From Gammaproteobacteria bacterium (GTDB taxonomy: Bacteria > Pseudomonadota > Gammaproteobacteria > Steroidobacterales > Steroidobacteraceae): a stretch of 64,000 nucleotides of DNA. Made by a program: the position numbers and the translations under genes. Shown piece after piece: positions 42,862-51,754 of this stretch; position 1 is the first letter of the stretch, and every line of letters starts with the position of its first letter. The notes below the pieces were generated by a model. The model had not been told where the DNA came from and did no database searches. It worked only from the letters and a program-made list of their open reading frames with translations. Where the stretch lies: assembly GCA_017577615.1 (NCBI GenBank), contig PKRE01000001.1:868001-932000 (forward strand), given 5' to 3'.

Positions 42862-43902
42862 CTACGCTGCTACGCTGCGCGGGCGCGCGGCTGTCTCGAC
42901 AACGGCAGTTTTCAGCAACAGAACGACGCAGATCAGGAGCAGCGCGGCGACGCCGTTGTGAGCGGTCGCGAGCGATAACGGCAAGCCGCGCATCACCATG
43001 AGCGGGCCGAGCACGAGCTGCACCACCAGCGCGATTCCGAGCAACGCACCGGTCGCGCGGATGGCTGCGCTGAGGCCTCGCTTGCTAGCCAGAATGCTCA
43101 GAAAGCCGAGCAGGATCGCTGCCACGATGGCGCCGAGACGATGCGTGAAGTGAATGGCCACTCGCGCGGGGTGATCGAGAACGCCGCCCTCATAATCGAT
43201 ACCGAGCCCGCGCCAGAGCACGAACGCGTCCTTGTAGTTCATCTCGGGCCACCAGGCCTTCTGGCACTGAGGGAAATCCGGGCACGCCAGCGCTGCGTAA
43301 TTGCTGCTCGTCCATCCGCCGAGGGCAATCTGCAGCACGAGCACGGCCAGACCGGCGATCGCAACGTTGCGTACGCGAAGGGTACGCTCGAGCTGCTCTC
43401 CGCCATGCTGCTCAGGCACGGACCTCGGCTGATACACGAGCCAAGCCAGAAGCGCGAGCGTCAGCAGTCCTCCAAGCAAGTGCAGCACAACGATGAGGGG
43501 CTTCAGCAGCAGTGTGACGGTCCACATTCCGAGCAATCCTTGCAGGATGACGATGCCGACGAGCGCGAGCGGCAGCGCAACCGGTTGCCGTGGGTCCTTG
43601 CGATTGGCGAGCGCGATGCCCGCGAGGACGACGATCAGCAGGCCCAATGCCGAGGCGAAATAGCGATGCACCATTTCCTTGTGTGCCTTGATGTAATCGA
43701 ACGGTCGATCCGGAAAAGCGACCGAAATCGCATCGATGTTGCGCGCCGCCGCTTTTGCGGTGAGATGGCCGTAGCAGCCAGGCCAGTCAGGACAGCCGAG
43801 GCCGGCGGCACTCAGACGCACCCAGGCGCCGAGAACGATGACGGTGAAAGCGAGGCAGGCCGCGACGAGGGCTAGACCGCGAAAGAGCGCAGAGAGACGC
43901 AT
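42862..43902 (-). CDS. ctaA: heme A synthase
   Basis: 346 residues, eight membrane helices. Oxidises heme O to heme A for the aa3 oxidase. The N-terminus has GAWVRLSAAGLGCPDWPGCYG with a conserved cysteine pair, then AHKEMVHRYFASALG, VVLHLLGGLLTL, CPDFPQCQ, VAIHFTHRLGA and ATAHNGVAAL; the four helix histidines that bind heme are present. Between the SCO-like gene (39 bases upstream) and cyoE. Confidence 0.95.
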   Translation of the reverse strand: MRLSALFRGLALVAACLAFTVIVLGAWVRLSAAGLGCPDWPGCYGHLTAKAAARNIDAISVAFPDRPFDYIKAHKEMVHRYFASALGLLIVVLAGIALANRKDPRQPVALPLALVGIVILQGLLGMWTVTLLLKPLIVVLHLLGGLLTLALLAWLVYQPRSVPEQHGGEQLERTLRVRNVAIAGLAVLVLQIALGGWTSSNYAALACPDFPQCQKAWWPEMNYKDAFVLWRGLGIDYEGGVLDHPARVAIHFTHRLGAIVAAILLGFLSILASKRGLSAAIRATGALLGIALVVQLVLGPLMVMRGLPLSLATAHNGVAALLLICVVLLLKTAVVETAARPRSVAA

Positions 43903-43941
43903 GACCCGTGTTTATGAGCGAGAGTTGACCAAGTACGAACG

Positions 43942-44568
43942 TCAGCCGATACGCGAATATTTCAGAAGCTTCTTCAGGTCTTCGAGCAGACCTTTCGGCT
44001 CGGCCGTGCGCGCGTAGCTCATCATGAGATTGCCGAGTGGATCGACAACGTAGATTCGACCGGCCTGCTCGAGCGGCTCGGGTGTGACTTCTGCGAAGAC
44101 GTCGCGCAAGGCGCCGGCGCGCTCGTCGAGCACCGCTACGATCAAGCCGCGGTGCTCGCTTTCCAGATAGGACGAGTCGCAGCAATCGCCGGTCACCAGG
44201 AAAAGCCGCTGCACGCGAGCCATGTCGTCATTGAGCGCGAGTCGGCTCTGGCGGATGAGCGTCAATGCCTCGCGGCAGCGCTCATCGCACTTGCCGTCGC
44301 CGATGTAGACGAGTGTCCACTTGCCGTGTAGCAGGTCTGCAGGCAGCTTGCCAGCGTCGGGCGTTGCGAGCTCCGTCTGCGGGAGCGACCGCGGAGGCTG
44401 GATCAGCTCGCCGTGGTTCGTACGTCCTGCCGGACGCCATCCTTCGAGACCGTAGTAAAGCCAGAACGCCACGAGCAGCGGCGCAAAGAAGACTGCGACC
44501 AGGATCCAGAACTGCGCGCGCGATCGTCCAGTGCTCGGGTGCGGCGTCGAATCGTTCAAAGCTGACAT
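43942..44568 (-). CDS. membrane-anchored SCO-like thioredoxin-fold protein
   Basis: 208 residues. One N-terminal helix (about 20-40), then a thioredoxin-like domain with GKWTLVYIGDGKCDERCREAL. The CxxxC (C94, C98) matches the copper site of SCO proteins, but no histidine is present at the expected third-ligand place (region VTPEPLEQAGRIYVVD). An extra CC pair is at 129-130. It sits between surf1 and ctaA as in pseudomonad cox clusters. Probable assembly factor; whether it carries copper or only reduces thiols is open. Confidence 0.8.
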   Translation of the reverse strand: MSALNDSTPHPSTGRSRAQFWILVAVFFAPLLVAFWLYYGLEGWRPAGRTNHGELIQPPRSLPQTELATPDAGKLPADLLHGKWTLVYIGDGKCDERCREALTLIRQSRLALNDDMARVQRLFLVTGDCCDSSYLESEHRGLIVAVLDERAGALRDVFAEVTPEPLEQAGRIYVVDPLGNLMMSYARTAEPKGLLEDLKKLLKYSRIG

Positions 44569-44623
44569 GATCCTCTCTAGTGTGTCGCGAACGACGCGCG
44601 TCAGCGGTCGTCGGCGGGCCTCG

Positions 44624-45355
44624 TCAGGTTTCCTGTTTTCGCAAGCTCACGATGAGATAAATCACGACCCCGACGATAGCAAAAGCAAACCATTGGACCG
44701 CATAGGCGATGTGACGCTCCGGCCCGAACTGGGTGCGGATGTCCCAAGCGCGCTCGAACCCGTCGGGCTCGGACGGATCGAGGAGCACGATACGGCGAGC
44801 CACTGCGAAGCCGAGCGCACGCTCGATCGTGGCGTGCGTCGGAAAGTTGAGCAAGCGAGGCCAGGTCTCCTCGTCGTTGCCCTGGGCGCTGTCGTCCAAC
44901 ATCAGGCCAGGGCGTGGCAGCTCATCCAATCGGCCGCTCAGCTCGCGTGGTTCCTCGCTGACGGCCACATTCGGCAGCGTGCGTCGATCGCCCATAGGCA
45001 CCCAGCCGCGGTCGATCAGCACGATGCCGCCGGAAGCGAGCTCGAGCGGTGTCAGCACGCGATAACCGGGTCGCCCCGACGCAGATGGCATGTTGTCGAG
45101 CAAGACCTGGCGTTCGCTCAAGAATCGCCCGCGAGCTCGCACGTGTTGATAGCGACCGAGGCGATCGACGTTCTCGATGTGGAGCGTGACCGTGGTTTCC
45201 CGACCTGCATCGTACAACGCTTGCAGCGCTCGCTTCTCCTCGGCACGACTCAACTGCCAGGATCCCAAGCTCGTGAAAACCGCGACGCCGATCACGACCA
45301 GAGCGGTGCCGAGGAGCGATGGCGCGAAGCGCCGATTTGCGAAGCGCGCGCTCAC
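44624..45355 (-). CDS. surf1: SURF1 family cytochrome oxidase biogenesis protein
   Basis: 243 residues, GTG start. Two membrane helices (about 12-30 and 215-235) flank a periplasmic domain. Family blocks: LGSWQLSRAEEKRAL, LLDNMPSASGRPGYRVLTPL, LIDRGWVPMGDRR and AYAVQWFAFAIVGVVIYLI. SURF1 helps insert heme A into subunit I. Upstream of the SCO-like gene on the same strand, divergent from the DUF2909 gene. Confidence 0.93.
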   Translation of the reverse strand: MSARFANRRFAPSLLGTALVVIGVAVFTSLGSWQLSRAEEKRALQALYDAGRETTVTLHIENVDRLGRYQHVRARGRFLSERQVLLDNMPSASGRPGYRVLTPLELASGGIVLIDRGWVPMGDRRTLPNVAVSEEPRELSGRLDELPRPGLMLDDSAQGNDEETWPRLLNFPTHATIERALGFAVARRIVLLDPSEPDGFERAWDIRTQFGPERHIAYAVQWFAFAIVGVVIYLIVSLRKQET

Positions 45356-45450
45356 GATATACTGCGTGCAACGACACCCTGTTCAGCTGCTTCCTGCTGC
45401 GGTCCAGCCGCGCCGATCAGTCGTGCCCGCTGCCGCACCCCGAGACGTTA

Positions 45451-45654
45451 ATGAAACTACTCATCATCGTTTGCTTGATTGCCATCGTCGTTAGCCTGGG
45501 CTCAGGGCTCTTTCATCTCGTGAACGACCAAGGACAATCGAAAAGAATGGTCAAAGCGCTCACGGTGCGCATTGCGCTGTCCGTGGCGCTCTTCATTCTG
45601 CTGCTCATCGCCTGGTGGCAGGGGATGATCCAGCCTCACGGGCTCGGCCAGTAG
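45451..45654 (+). CDS. DUF2909 twin transmembrane protein
   Basis: 67 residues with two helices (about 2-20 and 40-60) joined by a short polar loop HLVNDQGQSKRMVKALTVR. This small protein is a regular member of gammaproteobacterial cox clusters between coxIII and surf1. Its role is unknown. The ATG follows GAG in a weak Shine-Dalgarno context; an in-frame 44-residue extension overlapping surf1 is rejected. A TATACT at 45358-45363 could be its -10. Confidence 0.85.
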   Translation: MKLLIIVCLIAIVVSLGSGLFHLVNDQGQSKRMVKALTVRIALSVALFILLLIAWWQGMIQPHGLGQ

Positions 45655-45660
45655 CGGCAA

Positions 45661-45730
45661 AGCCCGCGGCTCGTGACTGCGGGTCGAGAAGTGAGCGCAC
45701 TTACGACCCGCTCGTCACGAATCACGAACC
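45661..45730. repeat. heptad-type long hairpin between DUF2909 and ctaE
   Basis: TCGTGAC (45671-45677) and CGGGTCG (45680-45686) pair with GTCACGA (45714-45720) and CGACCCG (45704-45710), and AAGTG/CACTT (45689-45693, 45698-45702) continues the stem around AGCG. The right arm shows TCACGAA twice in tandem. It lies between convergent genes and is a likely two-way terminator. Confidence 0.75.
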
Positions 45731-45737
45731 GTCTTGA

Positions 45738-46622
45738 TTACAGCCAGTAGACGAAGACGAACAGCGCCAGCCACACGACGTCGACGAAGTGCCAGTACCA
45801 GGCCACCGCTTCGAATGCGAAGTGGTTTGTCGGCGTGAAGTGGCCTTTCAGGCAACGGAGCCAGATCACCGTCAGCATGATGGCGCCGACGGTCACGTGG
45901 AAGCCGTGAAAGCCCGTCAGCATGAAGAAGGTCGAGCCGTAGATTCCCGAGCCGAGCGTGAGGTTGAGCTCGCGGTACGCCTCGATGTACTCATGGGCTT
46001 GCAAGTAGACGAACAGGTAGCCGAGCAGGAACGTCGCGGCAAGGAAGACGTTGAGCAACATGCGGTTGCCCGCCTTCAGCGCGTGATGCGCGATCGTGAT
46101 CGTCACGCCCGACGTCAGCAGGATCGCCGTATTGATGGCCGGCAAGCCGAAGGCCGGTATGACCTCGAAATCTCCGCCGACGGCGGCAGGTCCGTTGGTC
46201 GGCCAGCTCGCCTCGAAGTCGCGCCAGAGCAGATAGTTAGTAAAGAACTTGCTACCTTCCCCGCCCAGCCACGGCACCGAATACTGCCGCGCGTAAAAGA
46301 GCGCGCCAAAGAAGGCCGAGAAGAACATGACCTCGGAGAAGATGAACCACATCATTCCCATGCGGAACGAGCGGTCCACCGCCTGATTGTAGACGCGCGC
46401 CTCGCTTTCCTTGATGACGTCGCCGAACCAGCCGGCGAACATGATCGCCAGCAGCACCAGCCCGAGCGTGAAGACGAGCGGACCGGAGCCGGCGTCATTC
46501 AAGAGCAGCGAAGCGCCCATGACCGTTGTGAAGAGTGCGATCGAGCCGACGATCGGCCACGGGCTGCTGTGCGGCACGTAGTACTTGTCGGTCGGCGCGT
46601 GAGTCGAATCTGCGTGAGCCAT
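45738..46622 (-). CDS. ctaE: cytochrome c oxidase subunit III
   Basis: 294 residues from the chosen ATG (a TTG two codons earlier is possible). Seven helices. Conserved: YYVPHSSPWPIVGSIALF, MGMMWFIFSEVMFFSAFFGALFYAR, HHALKAGNR, LQAHEY and the C-terminal FEAVAWYWHFVDVVWLALFVFVYW. Structural subunit of the aa3 oxidase that stabilises the active site and proton uptake. Downstream of ctaG on the same strand. Confidence 0.97.
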   Translation of the reverse strand: MAHADSTHAPTDKYYVPHSSPWPIVGSIALFTTVMGASLLLNDAGSGPLVFTLGLVLLAIMFAGWFGDVIKESEARVYNQAVDRSFRMGMMWFIFSEVMFFSAFFGALFYARQYSVPWLGGEGSKFFTNYLLWRDFEASWPTNGPAAVGGDFEVIPAFGLPAINTAILLTSGVTITIAHHALKAGNRMLLNVFLAATFLLGYLFVYLQAHEYIEAYRELNLTLGSGIYGSTFFMLTGFHGFHVTVGAIMLTVIWLRCLKGHFTPTNHFAFEAVAWYWHFVDVVWLALFVFVYWL

Positions 46623-46682
46623 GAGCAATCAGGTCCAGTGGTTGTAGTGGATTATTGAATCGGTTCCGATAAGGCTGTTTCC

Positions 46683-47219
46683 TCAGCCGCTTCCCGGGGC
46701 ATCATACATTGCGTAACCGAGCGTCAGCCGGTCGATGTTGCGCGGCAGCCTCGGATCGATGATGAAACGCACCACGAAGTCGCGACTTTCCTCTCCAGCG
46801 AATGGCTGGGGCGTGAAACAGAAGCACTCCGTCTTCTGGAAATAGCGCGTTGCCTGCTGTGGTGTGATGCTCGGCACGGCTTGCGCCACGATCGGCTGCG
46901 CGCGCAAGTTTGTCGCACGGAAGTGTGCTTCGTAGAGCTTGCCTGGGCGCACTTCGAGCGAGCTGACCTGCGGCCGGAACTCCCAAGCGCCATAGGAAGG
47001 CGCCGTGGAGACGAACTCCACGGTCACCAGACGGTTCTCGTCCGGCGCTTCCACCACCTCGCTTGCCTGCGCCAGCTTCTTGCGATCGCCGAAGCCGGTC
47101 ACGTCACACAAGACATCGTACAGCGGCACGAGCGCGAAGCCGAACGCGAAGAAGCCGGCGGCGAACAGCCACAGACGGCTTACGAGACTACGGTGTCTGT
47201 TTCGTCTCTCTTCGGTCAC
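46683..47219 (-). CDS. ctaG: cytochrome c oxidase assembly protein CtaG (Cox11 type)
   Basis: 178 residues. One N-terminal helix (about 15-37) with the conserved LVPLYDVLCDVTGFG, then a periplasmic Ig-like domain. The copper-binding motif ECFCF in FQKTECFCFTPQPFAGEE is intact. Delivers copper to the CuB site of subunit I. Upstream of ctaE, 80 bases after the small assembly protein. Confidence 0.96.
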   Translation of the reverse strand: MTEERRNRHRSLVSRLWLFAAGFFAFGFALVPLYDVLCDVTGFGDRKKLAQASEVVEAPDENRLVTVEFVSTAPSYGAWEFRPQVSSLEVRPGKLYEAHFRATNLRAQPIVAQAVPSITPQQATRYFQKTECFCFTPQPFAGEESRDFVVRFIIDPRLPRNIDRLTLGYAMYDAPGSG

Positions 47220-47298
47220 GACTCACAATAACCCGGCCGAGTGCGATGAGCCGTCGGCGACGACCGCTTCCGGCCGCCGGCTCATCGCCTGTCGCCCG

Positions 47299-47424
47299 TC
47301 ATGTTCTTCTCATCACAGTCAGCGCGATGAAGATGACATAGACCGCAATGGCGAGCAGCGCCAGCAAGATCGCCGTGCGACGTATTCTGCGCTTGCGCTC
47401 TGCATCTTCCATCGCTGCGCCCAT
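47299..47424 (-). CDS. cytochrome oxidase small assembly protein (41 residues)
   Basis: A 41-residue gene in the gap between ctaD and ctaG: a short basic head (AERKRRIRRT) followed by one membrane helix (AILLALLAIAVYVIFIALTV) and MRRT. It starts 4 bases after the ctaD stop, and a second ATG lies at codon 5. Tiny proteins of this build (basic head, one helix) occupy this place in many beta- and gammaproteobacterial cox operons and are named cytochrome oxidase small assembly protein. Direct evidence is position and pattern. Confidence 0.78.
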   Translation of the reverse strand: MGAAMEDAERKRRIRRTAILLALLAIAVYVIFIALTVMRRT

Positions 47425-47428
47425 CGAG

Positions 47429-49033
47429 CTACTTCACCTCGGGCGCAACTTCGAAGCTGTGGTACGGCGGCGGCGAGCTCAACGTCCACTCGAGCCCTTG
47501 CGGCATGCCGTCGTCCCAGACCTTGTCGGTCGCCTTCACACCGCTACGGCCGCGGATCGACTGCAGGATGACGATCAGGAACAGGATCTGCGCGAAGCCG
47601 AAGCCGAAGGCGCCGATCGAAGACACCATGTTCCAATCAGCAAACTGCGTGCTGTAGTCGGGGATGCGGCGTGGCATGCCCGCGAGCCCGAGGAAGTGCT
47701 GCGGGAAGAACAGCACGTTCACGAAGATCGCCGAAAGCCAGAAATGCGTCTTCGCGAGCTTCATGTTGTACATGCGCCCCGTCCACTTCGGCAGCCAGAA
47801 GTACACCGCCGCCATTATCGCGAACACGGCGCCAGGCACGAGCACATAGTGGAAGTGCGCGACCACGAAGTACGTGTCGTGATACTGGAAGTCCGCCGGC
47901 GCGATCGCGAGCATCAGGCCCGAGAAGCCGCCGATCGTGAACAGGAACACGAACGCGAGCGCGAACAGCATCGGCGGCTCGAACGTGAGCGAACCTTTGT
48001 ACATGGTGGCTGCCCAGTTGAAGACCTTCACGCCCGTCGGCACGGCGATCAGCATCGTGGCGAGCATGAAGAACATCTGTCCGGCGAGCGGCATGCCGAC
48101 CGTGAACATGTGGTGCGCCCACACGATGAACGACAGGAACGCGATCGACGCAATCGCGTAGACCATCGCGTCGTAGCCGAACAGGCGCTTACGCGAGAAG
48201 GTCGGAATGATCTCCGAGATCACGCCGAAGGCCGGCAGGATCATGATGTAGACCTCGGGATGCCCGAAGAACCAGAAGATGTGCTGGTACATCACCGGAT
48301 CGCCACCACCCGCGGCCGAGAAGAACGTCGTGCCGAAGAAGTGATCGGTGAGCAGCATCGTCACCGCGCCCGCGAGCACCGGCATCACCGCGATGATGAG
48401 GTAGGCGGTGATCAACCAGCCCCAGGTGAACAGCGGCATCTTCAGCAACGTCATCCCAGGCGCACGCATGTTCATGATGGTGACGATGACGTTGATCGCA
48501 CCCATGATCGACGATGCGCCCATCAGGTGAATGGCGAAGATGGACATCGGGAACGCCGGGCCCGTCTGCAGGGACAACGGCGGGTACATCGTCCAGCCGC
48601 TTGCCGGCGCACCGCCTTCGACGAACAACGTCGAGAGCAGCAGCGTGAACGCGAACGGCAGGATCCAGAAGCTGAAGTTGTTCATGCGCGGCAGCGCCAT
48701 GTCTGGCGCGCCGATCTGCAGCGGGATCATCCAGTTCGCGAGACCGACGAATGCCGGCATCACCGCGCCGAAGATCATGACCAGCGCGTGCATCGTCGTC
48801 ATCGAGTTGAAGAACATCGGATCGACGAGCTGCAGACCCGGTTGGAACAGCTCGGCGCGGATGATGAGTGCCATCACCCCGCCGACGAAGAACATCGCGA
48901 GGCTGAACAACAAGTACATCGTGCCGATGTCCTTGTGGTTCGTCGCGAACACCCAGCGACGCCAGCCCTTCGCAGGGCCGTGGTCGTGAGCGTCATGAAC
49001 GTGTGTGTCGACGTGCGTATGAACGGTGCTCAT
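47429..49033 (-). CDS. ctaD: cytochrome c oxidase subunit I
   Basis: 534 residues, 12 helices. Catalytic aa3-type heme-copper oxidase subunit that reduces O2 and pumps protons. The N-terminus is His/Asp-rich (THVDTHVHDAHDHGPAKG). WFFGHPEVYIMILPAFG holds a CuB histidine, the cross-linked Tyr and the glutamate of the D-pathway of type A1 enzymes. HHMFTVG gives the other CuB histidines and HDTYFVVAHFHYVL the two heme ligands. It starts 6 bases after the ctaC stop. Confidence 0.98.
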   Translation of the reverse strand: MSTVHTHVDTHVHDAHDHGPAKGWRRWVFATNHKDIGTMYLLFSLAMFFVGGVMALIIRAELFQPGLQLVDPMFFNSMTTMHALVMIFGAVMPAFVGLANWMIPLQIGAPDMALPRMNNFSFWILPFAFTLLLSTLFVEGGAPASGWTMYPPLSLQTGPAFPMSIFAIHLMGASSIMGAINVIVTIMNMRAPGMTLLKMPLFTWGWLITAYLIIAVMPVLAGAVTMLLTDHFFGTTFFSAAGGGDPVMYQHIFWFFGHPEVYIMILPAFGVISEIIPTFSRKRLFGYDAMVYAIASIAFLSFIVWAHHMFTVGMPLAGQMFFMLATMLIAVPTGVKVFNWAATMYKGSLTFEPPMLFALAFVFLFTIGGFSGLMLAIAPADFQYHDTYFVVAHFHYVLVPGAVFAIMAAVYFWLPKWTGRMYNMKLAKTHFWLSAIFVNVLFFPQHFLGLAGMPRRIPDYSTQFADWNMVSSIGAFGFGFAQILFLIVILQSIRGRSGVKATDKVWDDGMPQGLEWTLSSPPPYHSFEVAPEVK

Positions 49034-49039
49034 GGACTC

Positions 49040-49927
49040 TTACTCCGCGCGCGCGACGGTCAAAGCCGCGTCGGTCTCTAACTGCGATGTGGCGGGTGCG
49101 GCGGCGGTCTGCGCCGCGGGCGTGCCCGTCGTCGCTTGCTGTTCCTGCAGCCATGCCTCGAAGTCTTCCTTGGACTTCACCTCGACGACGATCGGCATGA
49201 AGCCGTGGTCGTAGCCGCACAGCTCTGCGCATTGGCCGCGAAAGACGCCGGTGCGGGTGGCGCGGAACCACAGCTCGGTAATGAAGCCGGGGAACGCGTC
49301 CTTCTTCAAGCCGAACTCCGGCACCCACCAGGCGTGCACGACATCGCCCGAGGTCAGCAGCACGCGCACCTTGGTGTCGACCGGCACGACGAAGCGGTTG
49401 TCCACCTCGAGCAGATAGTTCTCGACCGTGCGCGGATCGATGCCAGAACGCAGCTGACGTGCGGCGTCACTCTTGCGATCGAGCCGAGAGAAGAAGCTGA
49501 CGCCCTTATCCAGGTAGTCGTAGTGCCACTGCCACTGATAGCCGGTCACTTTCACCGTCAGCTCCGAGTCGCGCATGTCCTCGATCTTGATGAGCGTCTC
49601 GGCAGCCGGAACGGCCATGCCCACGAGGATCGCGATTGGGATCACGGTCCAGACGACCTCGACCTTGGTGCTGTGATCCCAGGTGGCGGGTACCGCACCC
49701 TTGGAACGCCGGAACTTGACGATCGAGTAGATCATCACGCTGAAGACGAGCACGGCGATGACGACGCATACCCAGAAAATCAGCATGTGCAAGCCGTGGA
49801 TTTCACGACTGAGCTCGGTCACGCCGACCGGCATATTCACTTCCCATGCTGCGAACGCCGCGCCTGCGGGTAAGCCGGCTGCAATCGCGGCCGCGACGTA
49901 TTTCAGGATCTTCAACATGTGCGCCAT
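49040..49927 (-). CDS. ctaC: cytochrome c oxidase subunit II
   Basis: 295 residues from the chosen ATG (another at codon 4). Signal peptide (about 1-27), two helices (about 45-70 and 90-110), then the cupredoxin domain with the CuA site: H198, C233, C237, H241 and M244 in GQCAELCGYDHGFM. YQWQWHYDYLD is the electron-entry region. No heme c motif, so it is not the fused caa3 form. The C-terminus adds about 30 Ala/Thr/Gln-rich residues. First gene of ctaC-ctaD-small protein-ctaG-ctaE. Confidence 0.97.
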   Translation of the reverse strand: MAHMLKILKYVAAAIAAGLPAGAAFAAWEVNMPVGVTELSREIHGLHMLIFWVCVVIAVLVFSVMIYSIVKFRRSKGAVPATWDHSTKVEVVWTVIPIAILVGMAVPAAETLIKIEDMRDSELTVKVTGYQWQWHYDYLDKGVSFFSRLDRKSDAARQLRSGIDPRTVENYLLEVDNRFVVPVDTKVRVLLTSGDVVHAWWVPEFGLKKDAFPGFITELWFRATRTGVFRGQCAELCGYDHGFMPIVVEVKSKEDFEAWLQEQQATTGTPAAQTAAAPATSQLETDAALTVARAE

Positions 49928-50025
49928 TGCTCCCGAGTCATACGATACCGCTGCGCCCGACGGCGGTAGCGGCGTTTTTGTGCAGGCAGCGTCGATCGCC
50001 ACCCGCAGTTATCGCCGCGCTTGCG

Positions 50026-50553
50026 TCAAAGCGCGGGCGTTTCGTTCATATTCCCCACCAATTGCTTGAGTCGGACCGCCAATTCGCGGCGTTCTTCCTC
50101 CGTCAGAAACCGGCCCACCTCACAGGCGCGGCCATGCGACTCGAGCATGAGCCTGCTGGGATGAAGCGCCGCCAGCGGGGCGTGGAGTGTAACCCTGGCC
50201 CAGTGACGAGGAAATACTGCGGAACGATGTCGACCTTGTTCGCGGTACTCAATGCGAACTTGATCGCGCGTGATCGTGATCGTCTCCGACACCATCCCTG
50301 AGCGCATGGATGCCCGCAGCGCCCAGTGAACCGCAAGCACTTCCAGAATAGCGAAGACGAGCACCGGCCAGAAGCCGTGCACCGTGCAGAGCCCGGCAAC
50401 GGCAAAGGTTGCTACTGCGACACTCAATAGAAAGAGACGCGCTCCGGCGGGGGTCAGCGAGCGGTGCGGTCGAAGCTCGAGCACGCGCATGCCGCGACCG
50501 TCCAACGGGGAAGCCGGATCGAAGTTGGCGGGGACGACCTCAACGGTGGGCAT
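50026..50553 (-). CDS. DUF2244 domain membrane protein
   Basis: 175 residues from the chosen ATG; a TTG 10 codons upstream is less likely. An N-terminal strand-rich part with LRPHRSLTPAGARLF, two helices (about 35-80) and a C-terminal domain RDQVRIEYREQGRHRSAVFPRHWARV and SRLMLESHGRACEVGRFLTEEER match DUF2244, which often sits next to cox genes. Unknown function. It ends 98 bases before ctaC on the same strand. Confidence 0.82.
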   Translation of the reverse strand: MPTVEVVPANFDPASPLDGRGMRVLELRPHRSLTPAGARLFLLSVAVATFAVAGLCTVHGFWPVLVFAILEVLAVHWALRASMRSGMVSETITITRDQVRIEYREQGRHRSAVFPRHWARVTLHAPLAALHPSRLMLESHGRACEVGRFLTEEERRELAVRLKQLVGNMNETPAL

Positions 50554-50785
50554 TGGGATGCTGAAGCGCGCTGCCGAGAACAAGCTTCGGCATGCTAGCG
50601 AAGTTCCTGCGCCTAAACCATTCGGAGCTCGCGACGTTCCGGCATGGCGGGGAACGACGGGCTGCGCACATGCGCGGCGGGCAGGAGTTGGGCGCCTGCT
50701 GGCGTCGGGGCGCGGACGTGCCTCGTGGACGGAGCAAAAAAATAAATGATTCCTTAGGAAGGTCCGTCAAATTCGGTTGACACGA
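50554..50785 (-). promoter_or_regulatory. 232-base gap between bioC and DUF2244, possible promoter
   Basis: On the minus strand TTGACG is followed after about 18 bases by TTTATT, a weak promoter-like pair for the DUF2244/cox direction, next to a run of seven T. A small TTCC-TAA-GGAA hairpin before this T-run could instead end bioC transcription. Nothing else recognisable. Confidence 0.3.
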
Positions 50786-51691
50786 TCAACTTTTTCGAAT
50801 CGATCGCCTTAACGCCTCGAGCGGCACGACCGTCTCGCCCCGAGCGCTCCGATGAAGGGGCGGTTCCCCTTTCCAAGCATGACCGTAGACCACCTCGACC
50901 GTGATCGGGATCACATCGTCGCGACGCGTGCTCTCGAGCGCGGCTCGTGCCTCATCGAAGCGACCTCGGCCGGTCAGTCCCGCAGCCCGACCGATCGTCG
51001 CATTGCCGGCGCCGCTTCGCCGTAGCTCGTTCAGCAAGGCCGCGACGCTTGGGTAAGTGACGACGAGGCGTTCGGTTTCCATAACCGGATCCGCGAAGCC
51101 CGTCCGCACCAGCGCATCCCCGAGATCGTGCATGTCCAGGAACCGGTGGACGTGCGTGCAGCGGTCCATGCGAGCGAATGCTTCACGCACTTCGCGCAGC
51201 GTGTCCGGCCCGAGCGTCGTGAAAGTGAGCAAACCATCGACGCGCAGCACGCGGGCGGCTTCGGCGAGAACCGCATCGACATCGTTGCACCAAGCGAGCA
51301 TCAAGTTACTGAACACGAAGTCGATCGTGGCATCCCTGAACGGGAGCCGGTGGGCGTCGGCAGTCACGCGGTGAAAGCGCCTGAGCAGGGACTGCTCGCG
51401 CGCAGCGCGCTGCAGCATGCGGTGGGAAAGATCGAGCGCGATCACCTGCGCTTTGGGGTAGCGCTGCTTGAGCGCGCGCGTTGAGCTGCCGCTTGCTGCG
51501 CCGAGGTCGAGCACGCGCTCGGGTTGGAGCTTCACCACATCGAGCCGCTCGAGCAGGCGCGAGCGGATCTCACTCTGCACGACTGCCGCTTCGGCGTACG
51601 TGGCGCTCGCCCGATCGAACATCCGCCGCACCGTGCGCTGATCGAGCGTGTATTCGTCGACAGGTGGAGCGAAATGCATCGGGAGAGTCAT
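50786..51691 (-). CDS. bioC: malonyl-ACP O-methyltransferase BioC
   Basis: 301 residues. SAM-dependent methyltransferase that masks the malonyl carboxyl so fatty-acid synthesis can make pimeloyl-ACP. N-terminal RRMFDRASATYAEAAVVQSEI is the BioC hallmark; the SAM site is VLDLGAASGSSTRAL, and SNLMLAWCND and LLTFTTLGPDTLREVREAF are family blocks. Downstream of bioB on the same strand (63-base gap). bioH, bioF, bioA and bioD are not in the window. Confidence 0.93.
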   Translation of the reverse strand: MTLPMHFAPPVDEYTLDQRTVRRMFDRASATYAEAAVVQSEIRSRLLERLDVVKLQPERVLDLGAASGSSTRALKQRYPKAQVIALDLSHRMLQRAAREQSLLRRFHRVTADAHRLPFRDATIDFVFSNLMLAWCNDVDAVLAEAARVLRVDGLLTFTTLGPDTLREVREAFARMDRCTHVHRFLDMHDLGDALVRTGFADPVMETERLVVTYPSVAALLNELRRSGAGNATIGRAAGLTGRGRFDEARAALESTRRDDVIPITVEVVYGHAWKGEPPLHRSARGETVVPLEALRRSIRKS

Positions 51692-51754
51692 GGAAGAAAA
51701 TGCTCGCGCGCCGTTCGACCCGCGAGCCGAGGCGCTCGACGCGGCGGCCGCCTT

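Noticed and set aside
47348..49081. Long plus-strand open frame of 577 codons opposite ctaD
   Set aside because: Antisense shadow of ctaD caused by high GC; Arg/His/Glu-rich without any domain, and the minus strand holds the complete CtaD.
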